Assembly (NCBI GenBank): GCA_964614345.1
Contig: CAZTLP010000009.1
Coordinates: forward strand, 1 to 43,133
Direction of reading: 5' to 3'
Source: AEGEAN-183 sp964614345
GTDB lineage: Bacteria; Pseudomonadota; Gammaproteobacteria; Magnimaribacterales; Magnimaribacteraceae
DNA length: 43,133 nucleotides
Shown here: positions 17,484 through 25,739 of the stretch, one piece after another
Position numbering within the stretch: position 1 is the stretch's first letter
How the letters are laid out: each line of letters opens with the position of its first letter
Made by a program: the position numbers and the translations under genes
Notes under the pieces: generated by a model
What the model saw: the letters and a program-made list of their open reading frames with translations, nothing else
What the model was told of the DNA's origin: nothing
Databases searched by the model: none

Positions 17484-18247
17484 TGTACTGCCTCCGGATT
17501 TTGTATTGGCAGTTCGAGCATATCAACCGTAGCAAGTTTGTTTGCTATTCTCAGCCCCTTTCTAGTTGGGTTTCTGTAGCTGCTATCTAAAGCAACCCAT
17601 TCGTCTTTATTGTTATCCCAAGCACCCGTTAGACTTTCATCGGCAGATTGATAAACCAGAGCCAACCTACCAACTCTAAGTACATTAACTTCTCTTTGTT
17701 GCCCTTCAATTTCTATGGTGTCTTTGTAATTATCCAGTTTTCTGCCATATTCCATTTCGACGTTGAAAGTTTCTAAAACTTGTCTTAACCCTTCTGCAGG
17801 AGAAACAGTAGGGTTGTCAATTGCGGCCTTAGCAAAGGCAACTCTCTCTTTCCTCTCTGCTAAATGAAAGGGCATATCCAGTTCTATTGATTTTTCTATC
17901 CCCGCCAGCAATCGTCTTGTAAAAGGCGGTATTTGCCTTTGCATAATTTGGGCTTCTTTCATGGTTTTATCAATTTCTTTTAGCCTTGCTTCCTGACGCT
18001 CTATTTGCATTCTCATTTGAGCGTTATAAACCCTTAAGCCTTCTATTTGCTTACTGACTGTTTTGTATTCATTGACTATTAAGGATGTGTCATCATCCAT
18101 TGAATCTATTTTTGATTGAGACGCTTGTTCTGATTTTTGGCGTTCCTCACCTATATCCAGTAGTGGTTGTATTTGGTCAGCGAAAACAAGCGTAGATCCT
18201 AGTAGGGTTGCCACCATAATCAGTGGAAAAGTGCTAAGACGCTTCAT
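17480..18247 (-). CDS. DUF3450 periplasmic coiled-coil protein
   Basis: This 255-residue protein has an N-terminal signal peptide (about 1-23, ending LGSTLVFA), a long heptad-like region (about 35-105), and the family motif PFTRRLLAGIEKSIELDMPF followed by ERKERVAFAK. It ends in a short beta-rich domain with LRVGRLALVYQS. DUF3450 proteins are encoded first in TonB2-TtpC operons; their function is not established. The start ATG has a textbook ribosome binding site, AAAGGAG at 18262-18256 on the minus strand with 8 bases of spacing, consistent with this being the first gene of the operon. Confidence 0.9.
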   Translation of the reverse strand: MKRLSTFPLIMVATLLGSTLVFADQIQPLLDIGEERQKSEQASQSKIDSMDDDTSLIVNEYKTVSKQIEGLRVYNAQMRMQIERQEARLKEIDKTMKEAQIMQRQIPPFTRRLLAGIEKSIELDMPFHLAERKERVAFAKAAIDNPTVSPAEGLRQVLETFNVEMEYGRKLDNYKDTIEIEGQQREVNVLRVGRLALVYQSADESLTGAWDNNKDEWVALDSSYRNPTRKGLRIANKLATVDMLELPIQNPEAVQ

Positions 18248-18390
18248 TAGACTATCTCCTTTAATTCTTATTTAGTAATTTGTTCCAGTGTTTATACCTA
18301 AAATGATATGATCAATACACCAGAAAATAACCTCTCCCTCAACGAGGAATGTAGACTATAGAGGGAATTTTTTAACAACGCAACGATTGA
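18248..18390. promoter_or_regulatory. Divergent region, TonB operon / DUF1295-Psd gene
   Basis: These 143 bases hold promoters for both directions. The strong AAAGGAG site for the DUF3450 gene lies at 18256-18262. A region near 18302-18315 with TGATATGATCA is loosely like half of a Fur box, which would make sense for a TonB operon, but the match is too poor to call. I cannot assign -35/-10 elements confidently. Confidence 0.35.
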
Positions 18391-20016
18391 ATGTCGCTTC
18401 TAGAATTTTTTGTTTATATCACTTTGATCAATTGGTCAATGGTCACCCTTTTGTGGTTGTTAATTAAGGAAAAAGACCAATTTTATTTAAGAGATCTTTA
18501 TTGGGGGGGCGGTATTATCTTGCTTTCTCTTTCTGCTATTGTTTTACAGGGCTTTTTAGAGATTTTTGACTTCCATATAAGACAAATTTTGGTTAATTCT
18601 CTGGCCTTAGTCATCGGAATTAATATTCTTCTTTCTTCAAATAAGAAAGCAAAACTAAATGCTGTCATAGTAAAGGAACCTTATGAAAGGACCCTAAGCT
18701 CTTATAAAGATAATTTTCTTAAAATGGGAATACTGCAAGTTATTGTTATTTCTCCAATAATTTCAGTTAACTACCTTCCTGGCATGAACAGTCTTAACTT
18801 TATTGATTTCATAGGATTAATCCTATTTTCCCTGGGATTTTATATGGAAATTAAATCTAATCACGATTTATTAGCTTTTAAGGCTGAAAACCCTAAAGAA
18901 ATAGAAATTTTAACTTCTGGTTTATGGAGACTTTCAAGACATCCTAATTATTTTGGTCATCTGTTGCAGTGGTTGGCTCTATATGTAATTGCATGCAGCT
19001 CGATAGGTGGAGAATGGAGTTTTTATGGGCCTCTAATTATGTACCTTTTTATGTTAAATTCTATTAAAGGTACAGAAAAAAGACTGCTTGCTAACTTTAC
19101 TGAATATAAAATCTATTCGGGCAGCACTAACAAGCTTATCCCTGATCTTTTTATAGGAAGAAAAGGCCCTTTAGCCTCTTTAAGACCACTTGTGCCCTTT
19201 AAAGGATTAACTGTCTTGGCTGGATATTTTTCTAATTTGGAAAGTCCTTTTATCAGAGGCCTTCTCATAAAACTTTTTTGTTATTTTTATAAACCTGATC
19301 TTACCGAGTCTATTGAAAGCGATACAAATAAATACAACAGTTTTAATGAATTTTTTACTAGAAAGTTGAAATCTGGATCTAGGCCAATAAACCCAGATGT
19401 GAATATCATAACTTCACCCGTTGATGGTACGGTTGTACAGCTAGGAAATATAGTAAAAGAGACACTCATTCAAGCTAAAGGTATTACATACAGTGTGAGT
19501 GATCTGATTAAAGATAAGTCATTGGCAAAAACTTTTAAAGAGGGTTTTTTTGTAACCATTTATTTGGCACCTACAAATTACCACAGAATACATTCTCCTT
19601 TTGGTGGAACTATAGAAAAAACTAAGTATCTAGAAGGTAATTTATACAGCGTTAATGCTAAATCAACTCAAAAGATAAAATCTTTGTATAGTAATAATGA
19701 GAGAACCTTCTACTATATAAAGTCAGATAATTTTTATTATGGCCTGGTTAGTGTGGGGGCAGCTATGGTTGGTAGCATAGTGCCTTTTTGGAACACAGAA
19801 ACTAACCCCACAAAAAGAAATTTGATTGGTATGTGGAACGAGGGTCCTGAAAAAGACCTAAGGGCTGTGAACAAAGGCCAGGAATTAGGCTACTTTCAGA
19901 TGGGCTCCACGATAATTTTGTTATTTCCTTCGGGTATAGAGGCAGATAAAAATTTCTTGTATGAGTCTAAAGCTGTAAAATTTGGTGAAGAATTAATAAA
20001 TCTGTCAAAGAAATAA
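18391..20016 (+). CDS. psd: Fusion: DUF1295 membrane domain + phosphatidylserine decarboxylase
   Basis: One uninterrupted 541-residue frame. Residues 1 to about 252 are a polytopic membrane domain of the DUF1295/steroid 5-alpha-reductase-like group, with the signature SRHPNYFGHLLQW at 182-194 and an EKRLL...EYKIY stretch at 229-242. Residues from about 258 to the end are a complete phosphatidylserine decarboxylase: SFNEFFTRKLKSGSRPI, SPVDGTV with D345, YHRIH with H398 and H401, and the self-cleavage site MGST with pyruvoyl-forming S506. The decarboxylase makes phosphatidylethanolamine at the inner membrane. Cleavage between G505 and S506 would leave a large beta chain carrying the DUF1295 domain and a 36-residue alpha chain. 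DUF1295 chemistry is unknown; the fold family includes reductases and membrane methyltransferases. efp follows after 14 bases. Confidence 0.9.
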   Translation: MSLLEFFVYITLINWSMVTLLWLLIKEKDQFYLRDLYWGGGIILLSLSAIVLQGFLEIFDFHIRQILVNSLALVIGINILLSSNKKAKLNAVIVKEPYERTLSSYKDNFLKMGILQVIVISPIISVNYLPGMNSLNFIDFIGLILFSLGFYMEIKSNHDLLAFKAENPKEIEILTSGLWRLSRHPNYFGHLLQWLALYVIACSSIGGEWSFYGPLIMYLFMLNSIKGTEKRLLANFTEYKIYSGSTNKLIPDLFIGRKGPLASLRPLVPFKGLTVLAGYFSNLESPFIRGLLIKLFCYFYKPDLTESIESDTNKYNSFNEFFTRKLKSGSRPINPDVNIITSPVDGTVVQLGNIVKETLIQAKGITYSVSDLIKDKSLAKTFKEGFFVTIYLAPTNYHRIHSPFGGTIEKTKYLEGNLYSVNAKSTQKIKSLYSNNERTFYYIKSDNFYYGLVSVGAAMVGSIVPFWNTETNPTKRNLIGMWNEGPEKDLRAVNKGQELGYFQMGSTIILLFPSGIEADKNFLYESKAVKFGEELINLSKK

Positions 20017-20030
20017 TTACAAGGTAAATT

Positions 20031-20597
20031 TTGGTCTCTTACTCAACCAGTGATTTTAAACCTGGGTTAAAAATTTTAATCGATGGTGAGCCTTGTGAAA
20101 TCATTGAAGAAGAGTTTGTAAAACCCGGTAAAGGACAAGCCTTCAGCAAAGTTAAATTTAGGAACCTGTTAACTCAAAGAACTGGTGAAAAAACTTGCAA
20201 AGTTGGAGAGTCACTAGAATCTGCGGACATAAATGAAATTGAAATGCAGTACTTGTACTCAGAAGGTACTGATAGATGCTTTATGAACCAAGAGTCTTAT
20301 GACCAAGTACTAATTTCTGAGAATTTAATCGGAGATAACAAAAACTGGCTGACTGAAGAAGATATTTGTCAGGTGCTTCTATGGAATGACACCCCTATTT
20401 CTATAATACTTCCAAATTTTGTGGATTTAAAAATTACTCAAACTGATCCGGGTGTTAAAGGAGACACCGCTTCGGGTGGTAACAAACCAGCCACCTTAGC
20501 TACCGGTGCAATTATCAAAGTTCCTTTGTTTGTCTCAGAGGGAGACATCGTTACGGTAGACACTAGAAGTGGTGAATACCAAGGAAGAAAGCAGTAG
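20031..20597 (+). CDS. efp: Elongation factor P
   Basis: EF-P relieves ribosome stalling at consecutive prolines. The 188-residue protein matches the Escherichia coli protein in length and sequence: DFKPGLKILIDGEPCEI, the modification loop FVKPGKGQAF with K34, LPNFVDLKI, TDPGVKGDTASGGNKPATL and a terminal VDTRSGEYQGR. K34 in the PGKGQA context indicates beta-lysylation by EpmA/EpmB, which are not in the window. The start is a TTG with AAGG at 20021-20024, giving the expected N-terminus. In many gammaproteobacteria psd lies near epmA, so this neighbourhood may be a remnant of that link. Confidence 0.96.
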   Translation: MVSYSTSDFKPGLKILIDGEPCEIIEEEFVKPGKGQAFSKVKFRNLLTQRTGEKTCKVGESLESADINEIEMQYLYSEGTDRCFMNQESYDQVLISENLIGDNKNWLTEEDICQVLLWNDTPISIILPNFVDLKITQTDPGVKGDTASGGNKPATLATGAIIKVPLFVSEGDIVTVDTRSGEYQGRKQ

Positions 20598-20599
20598 CA

Positions 20600-22369
20600 A
20601 TGAAAGAAGAATTAAAAAAATCTTTGCATGAAGCCTTAGGACCCTTAGGGAAAGAACACAACGTAGATCTTACAAAAGTAAAAATTGAAGTAAAAGAAAA
20701 TAAAGAGAAGGAATTTGGAGATTTTTCTTCTAATTTAGCTCTTGCACTATCAAAATTGTTCTCTAAACCTCCTAGAGATATTGCAGAAATGCTCTTAAAG
20801 GAATTGGGAGAAAAGGATTTCATAGATCGAATGGAAATTGCAGGCCCTGGTTTTATTAATTTCTTTTTGTCACATGCATCAAGGACAGAGGTTCTTAAAA
20901 CAATTAATAAAGAAAAAAATAAGTTTGGTTTCGGGACAAAGAAAAAAGCTGAGAAAGAAAGTGTATTAATTGAATACGTTTCTAGTAACCCCACAGGCCC
21001 CTTGCATGTTGGTCATGGAAGAGGTGCGGCCTTCGGATCAGTACTTGCTAGCATACTTAAGGCAACAGGCCATGAAGTTGATGAAGAGTACTATGTCAAC
21101 GACCAGGGTCGCCAAACAGAAATTCTTTCTTTAAGTGTTTGGTTAAGGTATTTACAAATTTTTAATCAAGCTAGCCTTTTCCCTAATAACTGCTATCAAG
21201 GAGCCTATATTGAGTCCCTGGCTAAAGAACTAAAAAATAATAAAGATAAGGCCCTGTGCATTGATAAAGAAATTGAAAAAGAATTATCTCAATTGCTCTC
21301 TTTAGATTTAACTGAAGAAGAGCTTGATGGCTTAATAACTAGATCAAAAGAAATTTTAGAAGAAGGCTTTGAAGAAATTAAGACTTTTGCTCTTGAAAAT
21401 ATTTTGAGAAATATAGAGGGAGATTTACGGACTTTTGGAGTTAAACATAATAAGTGGTTTAAAGAATCTTCGATGTTTAGCACTTCTAAAACAAAAGAAT
21501 CTTTAATTAGTGAAGCCCTGAATACTCTAAAATCTAAGAAAAAACTTTATGAAAAAGAAGGAGCCCTTTGGTTTCAATCTACTGATTTTGGTGATGAAAA
21601 AGATAGGGTTGTAAAACGAGAAAATGGAGCTACTACTTATTTTGCTTCTGATATTGCTTATCACGCCAATAAATTTAGCAGGGGGTACTCAAAAATTATT
21701 AATGTTTGGGGGGCTGATCACCACGGGTACCTTCCAAGAGTTAGCGCTGCCATGTCTGCCCTAGGTGAAGATACAGATAAGTTTGAGGTAATTTTTATTC
21801 AATTTGCAAATTTAATAAGGGGTGGCAAAAAACTGTCTATGTCTACACGAGCTGGCGAATTCATAAGCTTAAATGAATTAATTGAAGAGGTAACTTCTGA
21901 AGCTGCTAGATTTTTTTTCATAAACAGAAAAGGTAACCAGCATTTAGATTTTGATCTGGATCTTGCTAAAGAAGAAAGCAAAGATAACCCTTTATATTAT
22001 ATTCAGTACGCCCATGCACGAATTTGCAGTGTTTTCGATAAGCTAAATGAGAACAAGAAGTCATATAAAGAGTCTGTTGCCTTAGAGTCTCTTGATCAAC
22101 TCAGCAGTGATCAAGAAGTAGAAATTCAGCAATTATTAAGTCAATTTCCTGATGTAATTAATCGTTCTGCAGAAAATTATGAACCACATTTGATTTGCTA
22201 CTATTTGAGAAATTTAGCTGGAACTTTTCATAGTTACTATAACAACGAGCGCATATTGGTTGATGAGGAAAACAGCCTTCAAGCTAAATTATTTTTAATT
22301 TCTGCTGTAAGACAAGTCCTGTTTAATGGCTTAAAAATTCTTAATATTAGTGCCCCTGAATCTATGTAA
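20600..22369 (+). CDS. argS: Arginyl-tRNA synthetase
   Basis: ArgS charges tRNA-Arg. This 589-residue class Ia enzyme has the N-terminal additional domain (FGDFSSNLALALSK), the HIGH-type motif HVGH at 136-139 within SSNPTGPLHVGHGRGA, NVWGADHHGYLPR, and a KMSKS-like KKLSMSTRAGEF. As in many ArgS the KMSKS lysine is not strictly kept. The C-terminal anticodon-binding domain includes YIQYAHARICSV. Length is normal. It starts three bases after efp and is followed by yggS. Confidence 0.97.
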   Translation: MKEELKKSLHEALGPLGKEHNVDLTKVKIEVKENKEKEFGDFSSNLALALSKLFSKPPRDIAEMLLKELGEKDFIDRMEIAGPGFINFFLSHASRTEVLKTINKEKNKFGFGTKKKAEKESVLIEYVSSNPTGPLHVGHGRGAAFGSVLASILKATGHEVDEEYYVNDQGRQTEILSLSVWLRYLQIFNQASLFPNNCYQGAYIESLAKELKNNKDKALCIDKEIEKELSQLLSLDLTEEELDGLITRSKEILEEGFEEIKTFALENILRNIEGDLRTFGVKHNKWFKESSMFSTSKTKESLISEALNTLKSKKKLYEKEGALWFQSTDFGDEKDRVVKRENGATTYFASDIAYHANKFSRGYSKIINVWGADHHGYLPRVSAAMSALGEDTDKFEVIFIQFANLIRGGKKLSMSTRAGEFISLNELIEEVTSEAARFFFINRKGNQHLDFDLDLAKEESKDNPLYYIQYAHARICSVFDKLNENKKSYKESVALESLDQLSSDQEVEIQQLLSQFPDVINRSAENYEPHLICYYLRNLAGTFHSYYNNERILVDEENSLQAKLFLISAVRQVLFNGLKILNISAPESM

Positions 22370-22377
22370 GGTTTAGT

Positions 22378-23055
22378 ATGGGGAAACCAGAAAAATTAAA
22401 TCTATTCCTTTCAGAAATAAATAAAATTTGTGAACAAACAGGAAAAAAATCTGGAGATTTAACAGTCTTGGGGGCAAGCAAGAGCCAGAGAATCAATTCG
22501 ATAGAAAAAGCATTGAGTGAGGGAGTCCATCACTTTGGAGAGAACTTTCTTCAAGAAGCTGAACCTAAAATATTAGAAATTGGGAATAGACCCACTTGGC
22601 ACTTTATAGGGGCTATTCAAAGCAGAAAAGCCAAAAAAATAGCCTCCTTATTTGATTGGGTCCAAACAATAGATAGAATTAAAGTGGCTAAGAAGCTTAA
22701 CCAGCACAGGCCATTAGAACTGAATAAACTGAATGTGTGTGTCCAAGTAAATCCAGATAATGAGGAACATAAATCTGGAATACCCCTTTCTGATTGCAAA
22801 AAATTTATATCTGAACTGGTTCTACTGGAAAGACTAGAAGTTAGGGGATTGATGTCAATTCCAAAAGCTACTAAGGATTTTGAACAACAAAGAAGAGTGT
22901 TTGGTAGAATTCGTTCCTGTTTTGAAGACCTTAAGTCTATTTATCCTCAACTGGACACCCTTTCAATGGGAATGTCTGGTGATTATGAGGCAGCTATACT
23001 GGAGGGTTCCACAATGATCAGGATTGGAACTAAAATTTTTGGTGAAAGAAATTGA
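22378..23055 (+). CDS. yggS: YggS-family PLP homeostasis protein
   Basis: This 225-residue protein is a PLP-binding protein of the YggS/PLPBP family, which buffers pyridoxal phosphate and affects amino-acid and keto-acid pools rather than catalysing a known reaction. The PLP lysine is K35 in LGASKSQ. FGENFLQEA, WHFIGAIQSRKAK, VQTIDRIKVA, GLMSIPKA and the phosphate-binding LSMGMSGDYEAAI are present. Its stop overlaps the TTG start of proC. The yggS-proC-yggT order is a conserved bacterial cluster. Confidence 0.94.
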   Translation: MGKPEKLNLFLSEINKICEQTGKKSGDLTVLGASKSQRINSIEKALSEGVHHFGENFLQEAEPKILEIGNRPTWHFIGAIQSRKAKKIASLFDWVQTIDRIKVAKKLNQHRPLELNKLNVCVQVNPDNEEHKSGIPLSDCKKFISELVLLERLEVRGLMSIPKATKDFEQQRRVFGRIRSCFEDLKSIYPQLDTLSMGMSGDYEAAILEGSTMIRIGTKIFGERN

Positions 23056-23870
23056 ACGAAGATTCATCTACTATAGGATTTATTGGTGCAGGCAATATGG
23101 CGGGCGCCCTTATTGCCGGTTTAGTAAATAATACATACAACAGTTCACAGATCTTTGTTAGCTCTCCAGAAGAAGAGCATTTAAAAAAACTTAAGGATAA
23201 CTTTTCAGTTAATGTCACCAAAGACAACGCAGAGGTTGTTCAGTCATCATCAACCCTTGTGCTAGCAGTCAAACCAAATGTAATAGAGCCAGTATTAGAT
23301 GAACTATCAGTTGAAATTCTTAAGAAAGACCCTTTATTAATTTCTATAGTTGCTGGGTACAAAATTACGTCTATTGAAAGTAGATTAAATTCGAATTCAA
23401 AGATAATAAGAGCCATGCCCAATACCCCCGCCTCTATTGGAATGGGAGTTAGTGCTTTAACGCCGAACAAACTAGTAGTTGATGAAGACAAAGTTATAGC
23501 TGAATCTGTATTTGGTTCCGTTGGTTTAACTTGTTGGTTAGATGAGAATGCTTTTGATTTATTCACTGCACTTCTTGGTTCCGGTCCTGCTTATATTTTT
23601 TATTTAATAGAGGCCCTGCAAGAAGCTGCAAAAGGATTAAACTTAGACGAAGGTGTTTCAAAAGAATTAATAACTGAAATGATAAAGGGCTCTTCTACTT
23701 TGGCCAGCTTAAGTGAAGATAGTCCCTCTTTGTTAAGAGAAAAGGTCACATCACCCGGAGGGGTAACTGAGAAAGCCTTAGAAGTTTTTAATGAAAAGGC
23801 AGTAGGTGACTCAATTGTAGAAGCAATATTAAAAGCAACTGAAAAATCTAAAACCTTAGGAGAATCTTAA
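23052..23870 (+). CDS. proC: Pyrroline-5-carboxylate reductase
   Basis: ProC reduces pyrroline-5-carboxylate to proline. The 272-residue protein has an N-terminal Rossmann motif IGFIGAGNMAGALIAGL, the central LVLAVKPNVIEPVL, RAMPNTPASIGMGVSA, and the C-terminal signature VTSPGGVTEKALEVF. The start is a TTG overlapping the yggS stop. yggT follows two bases after the stop. All expected parts are present. Confidence 0.96.
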   Translation: MNEDSSTIGFIGAGNMAGALIAGLVNNTYNSSQIFVSSPEEEHLKKLKDNFSVNVTKDNAEVVQSSSTLVLAVKPNVIEPVLDELSVEILKKDPLLISIVAGYKITSIESRLNSNSKIIRAMPNTPASIGMGVSALTPNKLVVDEDKVIAESVFGSVGLTCWLDENAFDLFTALLGSGPAYIFYLIEALQEAAKGLNLDEGVSKELITEMIKGSSTLASLSEDSPSLLREKVTSPGGVTEKALEVFNEKAVGDSIVEAILKATEKSKTLGES

Positions 23871-23872
23871 AA

Positions 23873-24448
23873 TTGACTGAAGCAACCATATACTTGTTTA
23901 AAGCCATTTTAGATGTAATCTCGTTAGCAATTCTTGTAACTTTTTTATTTCGACTCTTAAAGGTAGATTACTACAACCCTTTAGTTCAAGGAATGTTAAG
24001 GTTCGCAGATATTTTTACTTCTTTAATAAGATCAGCATTCAGGCCTCTTTTTGGGATAGATCTAGCTAGCCTTATAGCGGCAGTCGCCATACAGGCCTTT
24101 TGCTTTTACCTGATCTCTTTAGATGATGCTATTTTATTTAGTTTTGGCATTATGATTTCTTGGTCTTTATTCTCAGTTTTACTCCTGATATTAACTATTG
24201 TTTGGTGGGGGCTAATCGCGGGTATTATTATCAGTTGGGTGGCTGGAGGAAATTCACACCCTGCTTTTATACTCCTACAGCAGATGTCAGATCAAATTTG
24301 TAAACCCTTCAGAAGGGTTTTGCCGCCAGTTGGGGGGTTAGATTTTTCTCCCATTCTTGCTTTTATACTTCTTAATTTTCTCTGGACTGCGGTATTTGGC
24401 CTTTCAATTGAGGCTGGTTTGCCCATCCACCTTAGTATGGGTGGTTAA
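23873..24448 (+). CDS. yggT: YggT-family membrane protein
   Basis: This 191-residue membrane protein consists of two YggT repeats, each with a pair of helices. The repeats contain the family pattern around FRLLKVDYYNPLVQGMLRF and, in the second half, WVAGGNSHPAFILLQQMSDQ followed by CKPFRRVLPPVGGLDFSPI. YggT proteins are implicated in osmotic or envelope homeostasis but the function is not settled. The start is a TTG two bases after the proC stop. It ends before the metX regulatory region. Confidence 0.92.
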   Translation: MTEATIYLFKAILDVISLAILVTFLFRLLKVDYYNPLVQGMLRFADIFTSLIRSAFRPLFGIDLASLIAAVAIQAFCFYLISLDDAILFSFGIMISWSLFSVLLLILTIVWWGLIAGIIISWVAGGNSHPAFILLQQMSDQICKPFRRVLPPVGGLDFSPILAFILLNFLWTAVFGLSIEAGLPIHLSMGG

Positions 24449-24482
24449 GTGCATCAAATTGATTGACTGATCTCTTCAGATT

Positions 24483-24510
24483 TTGAATTCTTGAAAATAT
24501 GGCTTAGAAT
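24483..24510 (+). promoter_or_regulatory. Likely sigma-70 promoter for metX
   Basis: TTGAAT at 24483-24488 and TAGAAT at 24505-24510, 16 bases apart, form a plausible sigma-70 promoter. A start near 24516-24518 would begin the transcript right at the 5' strand of the riboswitch P1 stem. It is a reading by eye, consistent with the riboswitch placement. Confidence 0.5.
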
Positions 24511-24515
24511 TATGC

Positions 24516-24570
24516 TTGCACCGATTTGATCCAGCTTGCGGGTGCTAAATAAATGCGGCTAAAGCGGGTA
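24516..24570 (+). promoter_or_regulatory. SAM-II-type riboswitch upstream of metX
   Basis: The segment fits the SAM-II aptamer as I remember it. P1 is GCACC (24518-24522) pairing with GGTGC (24541-24545). The first loop starts GATTTGA and contains CCAGCTTGC. The 3' part reads CTAAATAAATGCGGCTAAAG, close to the conserved AUAAAUG..GCUAAA of SAM-II. A pseudoknot can form between about 24533-24539 (AGCTTGC) and 24555-24560 (GCGGCT). It lies in the leader of metX, a classic SAM-II target. SAM-II and SAM-V share this core, so SAM-V is a lesser alternative. Not checked against the Rfam model. Confidence 0.85.
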
Positions 24571-24578
24571 TAAATGAG

Positions 24579-24611
24579 ACCTGTTTAGCTTTTGCTGGCA
24601 GGTTTTTTTTT
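24579..24611 (+). terminator. Intrinsic terminator inside the metX leader
   Basis: ACCTG (24579-24583) pairs with CAGGT (24599-24603). The stem extends through two T-G pairs and AGC/GCT (24587-24589 with 24594-24596) around a TTTT loop, with T24586 bulged. A run of nine T residues (24603-24611) follows and ends four bases before the metX ATG. The 3' arm also holds the only AGG near the start codon, so the hairpin could block translation too. The 5' arm CCTGTTTAGC can alternatively pair with 24558-24567 in the riboswitch. Confidence 0.85.
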
Positions 24612-24614
24612 GAA

Positions 24615-25739
24615 ATGAATACTAAAGACTCAGTGGGAATAGTTGAACCAAGTTCAGCTAGTTTTAAAGATCCTTTGCTTTTAGAGTGTGGCAAAGAGCT
24701 CAAGGGTTTTGAGATTGTTTATGAGACTTATGGAAAGCTAAATAATGAAAATTCAAATGCCGTCCTAATCTGTCATGCATTGAGTGGTAATCATCATGCT
24801 GCGGGCTATCATAAAGATTCTGAAAAAAGAGCTGGTTGGTGGGATGCTTTAATAGGCCCAAATAAAGCAATTGACACTAATAAATATTTCGTTGTTTCTC
24901 CTAATAATCTGGGCGGTTGTCATGGTTCTACCGGTCCAAAATCAATAAATCCGGATACCAATGAAGTCTTTGGTCCTAATTTTCCAGTCTTAACTGTTAG
25001 GGATTGGACTAATAGTCAAGCAGTGTTAGCTGATCATTTGAATATCAAAACTTGGCATGCGGTAATCGGGGGCAGCCTAGGGGGAATGCAAGCATTGGAT
25101 TGGAGTATTGCATACCCCAAGAGAATTCTGAAAGCAGGTGTTATTGCAGCTGCTCCTAAATTAAGTGCACAAAATATTGCTTTTAATGAAGTAGCCAGAC
25201 AAGCGATCACTTCTGATCCTGATTTTCAAGAAGGAAACTATCTTCTAGGAAACACTTCACCTAAAAGTGGCTTAAGGTTAGCCCGAATGGTCGGCCATAT
25301 TACATATCTGTCTGACGAATCAATGAAAACTAAATTTGGAAGAGAGCTTAAGGAAGAAAAATTAGGCTTCGGTTTTGATGCTGAATTTCAAGTTGAAAGT
25401 TATTTAAGACACCAAGGTGATGTTTTCTCAAACACTTTCGATGCAAATACCTATCTTTTAATGACCAAGGTGCTGGATTACTTTGATCCGGCCAATGAAT
25501 TTAATGGGAATTTAATGGAAGCATTTGAGCCAATACTTGCACAAGTTCTTGTGCTTTCATTTTCTTCAGACTGGAGGTTTTCTCCCTCTAGATCAAAAGA
25601 AATAACTGATGCTCTTATTGGAGCAAAGAAGAAAGTGAGTCATGTAGAAATTGAATCTTCATTGGGTCATGACTCTTTTCTATTTCCTGAACAAAGATAT
25701 GTGGATGTTCTCAAAGCTTTTCTAGAGAGTCCTTCATGA
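24615..25739 (+). CDS. metX: Homoserine O-acyltransferase MetX
   Basis: MetX acylates homoserine, the first committed step of methionine synthesis. The 374-residue alpha/beta-hydrolase-fold protein has LICHALSGNHHAAG, PNNLGGCHGSTGP, nucleophile S154 in GGSLGGMQALDW, ARMVGHITYLSDESM, the late aspartate in SSDWRFSPSRS and the histidine in GHDSFL. Proteobacterial MetX enzymes paired with MetW can use succinyl-CoA or acetyl-CoA, and I cannot tell which from sequence alone. It is preceded by a SAM-II-type riboswitch and terminator and overlaps metW by four bases (ATGA). Confidence 0.95.
   Translation: MNTKDSVGIVEPSSASFKDPLLLECGKELKGFEIVYETYGKLNNENSNAVLICHALSGNHHAAGYHKDSEKRAGWWDALIGPNKAIDTNKYFVVSPNNLGGCHGSTGPKSINPDTNEVFGPNFPVLTVRDWTNSQAVLADHLNIKTWHAVIGGSLGGMQALDWSIAYPKRILKAGVIAAAPKLSAQNIAFNEVARQAITSDPDFQEGNYLLGNTSPKSGLRLARMVGHITYLSDESMKTKFGRELKEEKLGFGFDAEFQVESYLRHQGDVFSNTFDANTYLLMTKVLDYFDPANEFNGNLMEAFEPILAQVLVLSFSSDWRFSPSRSKEITDALIGAKKKVSHVEIESSLGHDSFLFPEQRYVDVLKAFLESPS

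Noticed and set aside
18300..18320. Fur box in front of the TonB operon
   Set aside because: TGATATGATCA only loosely resembles half of a Fur site; too many mismatches for a call.
18335..18371. Inverted repeat TCCCTC / GAGGGA upstream of the DUF1295-Psd gene
   Set aside because: Arms are only six bases with a spacer of about 20 and no flanking T-run; likely chance.
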